From JABMNX01 sp964625905 (lineage in GTDB: Bacteria; Patescibacteriota; Minisyncoccia; Phycocordibacterales; JABMNX01), in assembly GCA_964625905.1 (NCBI GenBank), contig CAZVBS010000012.1, positions 1 to 20,367 of the forward strand: DNA of 20,367 nucleotides, in the 5' to 3' direction. The notes beneath the pieces were generated by a model that made no database searches, was not told the DNA's origin, and saw nothing but the letters and a program-made list of their open reading frames with translations. The position numbers and the translations under genes were made by a program. Positions 5,635-10,568 of the stretch are shown one piece after another; the first letter of the stretch is position 1; every line of letters starts with the position of its first letter.

Positions 5635-6909
5635 ATGAAGACTCTTATTAAATCAATAATTCCAAAAAGGGTATTTACCTTTTTTCAGCCAACATATCAT
5701 TACCTCATATCAATAACAGGAGCGTTCTTATACTGGTTTCCTTCTAAAAAAATTATAGTCATTGGAATCACTGGAACAAAAGGTAAATCAAGTACAGCAG
5801 AGATTGTAAATAGTATTCTTGAAGAAGCTGGATTTACAACAGCACTTTTAAGCACAATACGATTTAAAATAGGTTCAGACACAGAGAGAAATATGAAAAA
5901 AATGACCATGCCTGGGTTATTCTTCGTCCAAAAATTTTTAAGGAACGCTGTGTCTAAAAAATGCACGCATATAATTATTGAGATGACGTCAGAGGGAGTT
6001 AAACAGTTTCGTCACAAATACATCGACTTAGACTCTCTTATATTCACCAATATAACACCAGAGCATATTGAGTCACATGGATCATTTGAAAAATATCTAG
6101 AGGCTAAATTAAAATTACGTAATGCACTTGAGAGCTCATCAAAAAAAAGTAAGGTTATAGTTTCAAATACTGACGATACGCATGGAAAAGATTTCTTAAA
6201 AGTCCCATCTGCACAGAAAGTTCCATTCTCTCTAAGAGATATAGAATACAAAGAAACACAACAAGGACTATCTATCACGTATAAAGGGATGCACATGCAA
6301 TCGAGTCTTGAAGGAGTGTTTAACGTTATGAATATGCTCGGAGCTATTAAACTAACGGAAAGTCTTGGAGTATCACAAGAAAATATAAAAAAAGGTATTG
6401 AAAAAATTTCCACAATACGCGGAAGGATTGAGCATATAAACGAAGGGCAATCTTTTGATGTTGTTGTAGATTATGCTCACACTGCGGACTCGCTCGAGAA
6501 ATTATACAAAACATTTGAAAACAAAAAGAAAATATGTGTACTCGGCAATACTGGTGGAGGTCGTGATATATGGAAACGACCAGAGATGGGAAGGATTGCA
6601 GAAATGTATTGCGAAAAAGTAATACTTACAAACGAAGATCCATACGATGAAGATCCAGAAAAAATACTACTAGATATGAAAGAAGGTATGAAAGAAGTCA
6701 CAAAAGGAATACCTCTTGTTATTATGAATAGACGAGAAGCAATCAGAGAAGCTCTTACGTACGCAAAAAATATATCTGACGCAATAGTCCTTATTTCAGG
6801 AAAAGGTACTGATCCATACATTATGGAAGCAGGTGGCGAAAAGACTCCATGGGATGACGCTACAGTAGTACGAGAAGAATTAAATAAGCTTAACAAAAAT
6901 GGAAAGTAG
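5635..6909 (+). CDS. MurE-like Mur ligase lacking the N-terminal domain
   Basis: 424 residues, about 70 shorter than typical MurE. The ATP loop GITGTKGKSS is at 44-53, the carbamylated-lysine region YLEAKLKL at 154-161, IRGRIEHI at 261-268, the domain 3 motif VVVDYAHT at 276-283, and GKGTDPY at 389-395. These place it in the family that adds an amino acid to UDP-MurNAc-dipeptide. Instead of the roughly 100-residue uridine-binding domain there is a 37-residue hydrophobic N-terminus (FFQPTYHYLISITGAFLYWF). The DAP-specificity DNPR motif is replaced by NEDP-Y-DEDP at 333-341. It may therefore use another substrate or associate with the membrane. It is translationally close to ruvA, and its end overlaps or abuts the lamin-tail gene. 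Confidence 0.8.
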   Translation: MKTLIKSIIPKRVFTFFQPTYHYLISITGAFLYWFPSKKIIVIGITGTKGKSSTAEIVNSILEEAGFTTALLSTIRFKIGSDTERNMKKMTMPGLFFVQKFLRNAVSKKCTHIIIEMTSEGVKQFRHKYIDLDSLIFTNITPEHIESHGSFEKYLEAKLKLRNALESSSKKSKVIVSNTDDTHGKDFLKVPSAQKVPFSLRDIEYKETQQGLSITYKGMHMQSSLEGVFNVMNMLGAIKLTESLGVSQENIKKGIEKISTIRGRIEHINEGQSFDVVVDYAHTADSLEKLYKTFENKKKICVLGNTGGGRDIWKRPEMGRIAEMYCEKVILTNEDPYDEDPEKILLDMKEGMKEVTKGIPLVIMNRREAIREALTYAKNISDAIVLISGKGTDPYIMEAGGEKTPWDDATVVREELNKLNKNGK

Positions 6910-6912
6910 TCG

Positions 6913-6918
6913 TATTAT
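6913..6918 (+). promoter_or_regulatory. Possible internal -10 box for lamin-tail gene
   Basis: TATTAT followed by 10 bases and an ATG at 6929. The spacing matches other starts in this window and supports the 6929 start over 6899. Confidence 0.3.
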
Positions 6919-6928
6919 TACCTTAATT

Positions 6929-7900
6929 ATGAAAGCTAAACACAAAAAACCATTAACTAATACAGGTAGCGCCTCTGGAGATCTTTTCTTAGTAGCTACT
7001 GTTGTCATAATACTAGGGGTCATCTGGTCACTTGGAGGAGGAGCAACGAGAACAAATACTAATAATCAAAGCGATACAATACTAGGTAAAAGTACTTTCT
7101 TTAGTGTTGAGAATTTTTTTATACCAAATATTTCACGTGGTGGTGATAATACAAAGTCAGAATCAGATAAGGAATATGATGAGATTATAAAAGAATACGG
7201 ACGTACACGAGACTTTGGAGAAACATCTCCACACTGGGGACTTATAACAATTAAAAAACATTCCAATGGCCCAAAACAGACATCTGCTAATCTTGAACTT
7301 ATTACACTGGAAGCTTCATATAAGCTAGATGAGTCACTAAATATAACTGGGTGGAAATTACAAAGCATGATTTCTAATACAATTGTTTCTATTGGGGAAG
7401 CAACAAAAGTATCTACGTCAGGTGAAGTAAATATAGAGAGTAATATTATTTTATCTCCTAAAGATAAAATCCATATTCTTACAGGACACTCACCAATCGG
7501 AACTTCCTTTCAAGTAAATAAATGTTCTGGATACTTTGAACAATTCCAAAACTTTACCCCAAGTCTCTCAAAAGAGTGTCCACTTGCAGAAGATGAGTTT
7601 AAGTTTGCAGAAAGTGACCCGTTTCGTTTTGGAGATGAATGTCTTTCCTACATAGAAAATATAAGCCGTTGCATTATGCCACTTGATGCACTTCCTATAG
7701 GTTTCTCAGACTCATGTACTTTATTTATAACAGAGAAAATAAACTACTCGTCTTGTATTAAAAATCATAGAGAAGATGAGGATTTCTTTAAGCCAGAATG
7801 GCGTGTCTATTTAAAACACGATCAAGAAATCTGGGGTACACGCGACATAATCCGCCTTCTCGACAACAATGGAAAAACTGTTGATGTATTCAGCTATTAG
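6929..7900 (+). CDS. Membrane-anchored lamin-tail-like domain protein
   Basis: 323 residues from the ATG at 6929. An ATG at 6899, inside the end of the Mur ligase gene, is an alternative start. One hydrophobic segment (GDLFLVATVVIILGVIWSL, near residues 17-35) anchors the protein, followed by a Thr/Asn/Ser-rich linker. The middle region (ITIKKHSNG... LELITLEA... ITGWKLQS... ILSPKDKIHIL) and the ending VYLKHDQEIWGTRDIIRLLD with GKTVDVFSY resemble the Ig-like lamin tail domain often found in secreted CPR proteins. Between them lies a cysteine-rich insert with about six cysteines (CSGYF, ECP, ECLSYI, RC, SCTLF, SSC), suggesting disulfides outside the membrane. It sits behind a cell-wall enzyme, so an envelope role is plausible. 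Specific function unknown. Confidence 0.65.
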   Translation: MKAKHKKPLTNTGSASGDLFLVATVVIILGVIWSLGGGATRTNTNNQSDTILGKSTFFSVENFFIPNISRGGDNTKSESDKEYDEIIKEYGRTRDFGETSPHWGLITIKKHSNGPKQTSANLELITLEASYKLDESLNITGWKLQSMISNTIVSIGEATKVSTSGEVNIESNIILSPKDKIHILTGHSPIGTSFQVNKCSGYFEQFQNFTPSLSKECPLAEDEFKFAESDPFRFGDECLSYIENISRCIMPLDALPIGFSDSCTLFITEKINYSSCIKNHREDEDFFKPEWRVYLKHDQEIWGTRDIIRLLDNNGKTVDVFSY

Positions 7901-7928
7901 GTAACTTATAGATTTTAGTTTTCTATGA

Positions 7929-7968
7929 TTTATCTAGTATGTTCAGTTAATTGGACATACTAGATAAA
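7929..7968. repeat. 14-bp stem hairpin in convergent gap
   Basis: TTTATCTAGTATGT pairs perfectly with ACATACTAGATAAA around a 12-base loop that can itself pair with G-U wobbles. It lies 28 bases after the lamin-tail gene stop and may terminate or protect that message, although no external U-tract is present. Confidence 0.55.
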
Positions 7969-7989
7969 AACCCTATAACAAACTTTCAA

Positions 7990-8015
7990 AATATTTGCGA
8001 TTAATCGCAAATATT
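7990..8015. repeat. 26-bp perfect palindrome
   Basis: AATATTTGCGATT joins its exact reverse complement with no loop. On the minus strand, after trmH-like ends at 8044, it is followed by TTTT, so it may serve as the trmH-side terminator. Its core GCGAT..ATCGC recurs in the palindrome at 9337-9362. Confidence 0.6.
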
Positions 8016-8043
8016 GAATTTTATATTTTAGTGTTTTAGTGTT

Positions 8044-8505
8044 TTATTTAAAATGAAATAAAATAATTCCAGCTGTTACTCCAACATTAAGTGACTCTTT
8101 TTTACCATGCATTGGTATTTCAATAACATCATCACAAATCTCTAAAACTTCTTTTAAAATCCCTTCCACTTCATTTCCAAAGATAAATACTGTCTTATCT
8201 TTGGGTTTAAAACCCTTATAATCTTTTGAATTAGGAGTCTGTTCAACACCAACAATACTGTACCCCTCATTCTTTAAAGACTGTATCGTTTCAGAAATAT
8301 CGTCGTGTTTCCAAGGAATATTTTCTTCCGCACCAAGCGCCGTCTTCGCTATCTTTTTCTCAACTCTACCAAACCTGTCTATTGGTAGAGGAGTATAGCC
8401 AGTTAAATACACCTCACTCACTCCAGCGCCGTCCGCAGTGCGGAATACAGAACCAACGTTCAGCGAGCTTCGTATGTTATGTAAAATAACTATTGTTTCT
8501 GCCAT
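8044..8505 (-). CDS. TrmH/SpoU-family RNA 2'-O-methyltransferase
   Basis: 153 residues: a stand-alone SPOUT catalytic domain without the L30e-like substrate domain found in RlmB. Motif 1 is NIRSSLNVGSVFRTADGAG (10-28) with the catalytic-type Asn and Arg. Motif 2 is FGNEVEGI (109-116). Motif 3 is IPMHGKKESLNVGVTAGI (130-147), which forms the trefoil knot and binds S-adenosylmethionine. The target could be tRNA (TrmL-like, similar length) or rRNA; sequence alone does not decide. It is divergent from the DoxX gene and shares its palindromic -10 element, with only 6 bases between the box and the ATG. Confidence 0.88.
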   Translation of the reverse strand: MAETIVILHNIRSSLNVGSVFRTADGAGVSEVYLTGYTPLPIDRFGRVEKKIAKTALGAEENIPWKHDDISETIQSLKNEGYSIVGVEQTPNSKDYKGFKPKDKTVFIFGNEVEGILKEVLEICDDVIEIPMHGKKESLNVGVTAGIILFHFK

Positions 8506-8510
8506 AGAGG

Positions 8511-8520
8511 TAGTATACTA
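8511..8520. promoter_or_regulatory. Palindromic -10 box shared by two divergent genes
   Basis: TAGTATACTA is its own reverse complement. It provides TATACT on the plus strand (8514-8519, 9 bases before the DoxX ATG) and on the minus strand (8517-8512, 6 bases before the TrmH-like ATG). Only 23 bases separate the two start codons, so both promoters must overlap and both messages would be leaderless or nearly so. Confidence 0.6.
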
Positions 8521-8528
8521 CTGATATT

Positions 8529-8933
8529 ATGTTAAGTATTTTTCCATCACTTTTGATATTTGGTATTTTAGCGCCTTTTATTTTGCGTGTTATTGTTGGT
8601 GTCTATTTTTTACATGCAGGCTATCTAGATTTTGGAAAAGAAGAAGGTGGCTCTTTGGAAGAAATTACAAAAAAACATGGAAAATACGCCAAACCTTTTT
8701 TAACCATCTTCGCTATAGCTGAAGTTGTTGTTGGTCTTTCATTGATTGTTGGATTATTTACACAAGTCGCAGCCCTTATTGGAATAATATTTGTACTGAA
8801 GTTCTTATGGTTTAAAAATGAGTTCCCTATATTTATAAAACATGAAAAGGTATTCTACTTTATGGTACTCACTATTTTGTTCTCTCTCTTACTCACTGGA
8901 GCTGGAGCGCTAGCAATAGATTTACCTCTATAA
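8529..8933 (+). CDS. DoxX-family membrane protein
   Basis: 134 residues with four hydrophobic helices at about 5-27, 57-80, 80-93 and 106-130. The first has the DoxX-type pattern ILRVIVGVYFLHAGYLDF, followed by a charged cytoplasmic or external stretch and then AIAEVVVGLSLIVGLFTQVAAL, which matches the second conserved block of the family. DoxX-like proteins are small integral membrane proteins linked to redox or oxidative-stress functions in other bacteria; the substrate here is unknown. It is transcribed away from the TrmH-like gene and is followed by tRNA-Lys. Confidence 0.8.
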   Translation: MLSIFPSLLIFGILAPFILRVIVGVYFLHAGYLDFGKEEGGSLEEITKKHGKYAKPFLTIFAIAEVVVGLSLIVGLFTQVAALIGIIFVLKFLWFKNEFPIFIKHEKVFYFMVLTILFSLLLTGAGALAIDLPL

Positions 8934-8966
8934 ACTCTATATATAGCTAGTAATTAACCAATTTTA

Positions 8967-8975
8967 TGGTATAGT
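8967..8975 (+). promoter_or_regulatory. Possible extended -10 box upstream of tRNA-Lys
   Basis: TGGTATAGT, the same extended form as at rpsT, lies 49 bases before the tRNA. The distance is longer than usual, so an unseen closer promoter or processed leader is possible. Confidence 0.35.
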
Positions 8976-9024
8976 CTTGTTGTACTTTCTTTATATTTAA
9001 AGTATTGGAAAGTATTTTTTATTA

Positions 9025-9097
9025 CCGCCTATAGCTCAGTTGGTAGAGCGTCCGCCTTTTAAGCGGTAGGTCCCAGGTTCGAGTCCTGGTGGGCGGA
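9025..9097 (+). tRNA. tRNA-Lys (anticodon TTT)
   Basis: 73 bases fold as a cloverleaf. The acceptor is CCGCCTA/TGGGCGG, the D stem GCTC/GAGC, the anticodon stem-loop TCCGC-CTTTTAA-GCGGT with a T-T mismatch at the top, a 5-base variable loop, and the T stem CCAGG/CCTGG with TTCGAGT. The anticodon is at 9058-9060, and CCA is not encoded. Confidence 0.92.
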
Positions 9098-9107
9098 CAA
9101 CGTTAAG

Positions 9108-9133
9108 AAAAACAGTGCCTGCGCACTGTTTTT
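9108..9133 (+). terminator. Intrinsic terminator after tRNA-Lys
   Basis: An 11-bp stem, AAAAACAGTGC with GCACTGTTTTT, has a 4-base loop and is followed by a further T and AG. It starts 10 bases after the tRNA. Confidence 0.8.
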
Positions 9134-9262
9134 TAGTTGTCCGAGACGGAGACATGTTTCTGCGACTATAAGGAGCTGAGACGGTCGAGTTGGGGTCGCG
9201 AGTGCTTAGTAGATTACGAACGTAGTGAAGTAATATATTTAGCAACTTGTGACGACAAATAA
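9134..9262. other. Non-coding G-rich stretch after tRNA-Lys
   Basis: About 130 bases, more G/C-rich than the rest of the intergenic DNA, with repeated GAGAC, GACGG and GTCGCGAG words and a small hairpin ATTAC-gaacgtagtgaa-GTAAT (about 9213-9234). The only open frame here runs antisense through tRNA-Lys and is spurious. The words resemble CGAGCGAGACGAAG in the inverted repeat near 3755-3768. Function unknown. Confidence 0.4.
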
Positions 9263-9282
9263 AAACACCCTTGTACCACTTA

Positions 9283-9317
9283 TATTAAATAGCCAGACCT
9301 ACTCTGGCTATTTAATA
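9283..9317. repeat. 15-bp stem hairpin
   Basis: TATTAAATAGCCAGA pairs perfectly with TCTGGCTATTTAATA around the loop CCTAC, in the gap downstream of holA. It may be a terminator arm for the minus strand. Confidence 0.55.
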
Positions 9318-9336
9318 CAGCTTGAAATATATGTAG

Positions 9337-9362
9337 TTTTAGTGCGATGCATCGCACTAAAA
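9337..9362. repeat. 26-bp perfect palindrome downstream of holA
   Basis: TTTTAGTGCGATG joins its exact reverse complement with no loop, 21 bases beyond the holA stop. It ends in TTTT or AAAA on both sides and may end holA transcription on the minus strand. Confidence 0.6.
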
Positions 9363-9383
9363 TAACGCTTCAACCTTAAACAC

Positions 9384-10109
9384 CTATAAAGCCAATATAA
9401 ACCTCTCAAGTGCTACATCAAACTCGTGTATTCCTCTGCGGGCGTCATGTGAAAGTGAGATTAGTTTTTTAGAAAGTTTACCAACTTCACCCTCAGAATA
9501 ATTCTTTAGGAAACTTTTTGATTTATTAAATACAAACGGGTTGAGGCCTGCTTCTTTTGCGCTATCGCTCACTGATGCAAGTAGCATACTCTTTACCTGC
9601 CAGAACAAGATTCCATGTATCTCCTCATCTGCTATATGTTCGAATTTTGCTTTCTGATACAAAGTCCATAGTTGTTTCTTATCGCGTTTACCAAGTGCAT
9701 CAGTGAGTGAAAACGTATTGAAACGTTCTTTTTTTATTTCGACTACACTACACTCCTGTACTTTTTCTGCATTTTTTTCAAACTTGGTGAGTGTTTTCTT
9801 ATCAAGTTTACCTTCAAGGAAAATAAAAACATGTTTTGCATCCTGCATCTCTTTAAGATACTTAACCAACTCCTCTCTATTATTATTTTCTTTTACTTTA
9901 TCTTCAAAAAGATTATCTAGCACCACTATATATTTTTGTTCAAAAAGTCCTTGTGATGAGACAAGTTCCTTTACACTAAACTCAGAGTAGTTCAGTGGTG
10001 TTATATGAAAATATTCTGCATCAGGACGCTTCTTAAAAAGACCATCAAGAAGTATGTGGAGTTTCTTACGTGAAGTCTGTATATCGTTTCCGTGTAAAAG
10101 ATAAATCAT
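9384..10109 (-). CDS. holA: DNA polymerase III delta subunit (short form)
   Basis: 241 residues from the ATG at 10109; the longer frame from 10148 adds a poorly matching leader. The N-terminus MIYLLHGNDIQTSRKKL is the characteristic HolA opening (F/Y-L-L-x-G-x-D), and YIVVLDNLFED and VFIFLEGKLDKKTL match the sensor and strand blocks of the clamp-loader fold. The C-terminal region LFWQVKSMLLA...LKNYSEGEVGKLSKKLISL matches the collar domain, including the D-x-x-x-K/R-G-like sequence DARRGIHEFDVALERFIL. It is about 100 residues shorter than E. coli HolA. HolA opens the sliding clamp. A weak AATACT box lies 6 bases before the ATG. Confidence 0.82.
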   Translation of the reverse strand: MIYLLHGNDIQTSRKKLHILLDGLFKKRPDAEYFHITPLNYSEFSVKELVSSQGLFEQKYIVVLDNLFEDKVKENNNREELVKYLKEMQDAKHVFIFLEGKLDKKTLTKFEKNAEKVQECSVVEIKKERFNTFSLTDALGKRDKKQLWTLYQKAKFEHIADEEIHGILFWQVKSMLLASVSDSAKEAGLNPFVFNKSKSFLKNYSEGEVGKLSKKLISLSHDARRGIHEFDVALERFILAL

Positions 10110-10115
10110 GTAGTG

Positions 10116-10121
10116 AGTATT
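10116..10121 (-). promoter_or_regulatory. Possible -10 box of holA
   Basis: Minus strand AATACT six bases before the ATG at 10109. It is a weak match, but the placement is the same as at lnt and the TrmH-like gene. Confidence 0.3.
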
Positions 10122-10155
10122 AGCTTTTAGTGTACAGTTTTTAGACAAGAAATGA

Positions 10156-10181
10156 AAACCGTCGGCTAAAGCCGACGGTTT
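10156..10181 (-). terminator. 12-bp GC-rich hairpin, possible terminator
   Basis: AAACCGTCGGCT pairs perfectly with AGCCGACGGTTT around a 2-base gap. On the minus strand it is followed by TTTTCATTTCTTG, a partial U-tract just upstream of holA. Confidence 0.5.
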
Positions 10182-10195
10182 ATGGGATTAATCTC

Positions 10196-10224
10196 AAATT
10201 GGTGACGTCCGACGTCACCAATTT
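10196..10224. repeat. 13-bp stem hairpin
   Basis: AAATTGGTGACGT pairs perfectly with ACGTCACCAATTT around the loop CCG. It lies between two other hairpins and has no U-tract of its own. Confidence 0.55.
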
Positions 10225-10263
10225 ATGTGAAGCTTTTAGTTTACTGTTTTTAGATAAAAAAAG

Positions 10264-10287
10264 AAACGGGACAAAAATGTCCCGTTT
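10264..10287 (-). terminator. Intrinsic terminator of the 67-residue ORF
   Basis: AAACGGGACA pairs with TGTCCCGTTT around AAAA. On the minus strand it is followed by TTTCTTTTTTTATC. Its first bases overlap the TAA stop of the small ORF. Confidence 0.8.
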
Positions 10288-10489
10288 AAACCGTACCGCA
10301 TAAATATTTGACCGCACCTATTATTTTTCGAAATGCTCGACTGAAAAACCTAGCTACATTGACTGCACTCATAAATAGTACAAAGAAGATAATTTCGCTA
10401 AATTTTAAGGCTTTTTTACCCCACCCATTATCTTCTCTAGTCTGACATTGTGCCGGCAAGCCTTTTTGAAGCGGAATTCTACTAATCAT
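10286..10489 (-). CDS. Small putative membrane protein, 67 residues
   Basis: Unrecognised. Three things argue that it is a real gene: a GAGGGAG Shine-Dalgarno 7 bases before the ATG, a plausible TAGAAT -10 box upstream, and a strong terminator directly at its stop. Residues 1-28 are polar with two cysteines nearby (C15 and a C-terminal C64). A hydrophobic stretch IIFFVLFMSAVNVARFF (about 33-49) could span the membrane, followed by a basic tail SRAFRKIIGAVKYL. It lies between polA and holA but has its own signals. Function unknown. Confidence 0.5.
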   Translation of the reverse strand: MISRIPLQKGLPAQCQTREDNGWGKKALKFSEIIFFVLFMSAVNVARFFSRAFRKIIGAVKYLCGTV

Positions 10490-10496
10490 CTTTTTT

Positions 10497-10503
10497 CTCC
10501 CTC
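10497..10503 (-). promoter_or_regulatory. Shine-Dalgarno site of the 67-residue ORF
   Basis: Minus strand GAGGGAG lies 7 bases before the ATG at 10489. It is the second clear ribosome binding site in the window and the main support for this small gene. Confidence 0.6.
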
Positions 10504-10513
10504 TTATTAAATA

Positions 10514-10519
10514 ATTCTA
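10514..10519 (-). promoter_or_regulatory. Possible -10 box of the 67-residue ORF
   Basis: Minus strand TAGAAT lies about 10 bases upstream of the GAGGGAG site, which would leave a short leader containing the ribosome binding site. Confidence 0.3.
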
Positions 10520-10568
10520 TACATAATTAAACCAAATAAATCATTGAAAGTCAAATTTAGCTTTTTTA

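Larger units (their letters stand above)
10122..10287. repeat. Tandem repeat units, each ending in a hairpin
   Basis: The block AGCTTTTAGT..AC.GTTTTTAGA begins at 10122 and again at 10231, 109 bases apart. Each copy is followed by an A-rich tract and a GC-rich hairpin starting AAACCG or AAACGGG (10156-10181 and 10264-10287). A third hairpin lies between them. It looks like a duplicated terminator-containing unit between holA and the small ORF. Confidence 0.5.

Noticed and set aside
9036..9245. 69-residue minus-strand frame containing PPGLEPGTYRLKGG
   Set aside because: It runs antisense through tRNA-Lys. The PPGLEPGT string is a well-known artefact of translating tRNA T-arms backwards.
10110..10148. 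Upstream extension of holA to 10148
   Set aside because: MIYLLHGND at 10109 is the family-typical start. The extension covers the duplicated repeat block.
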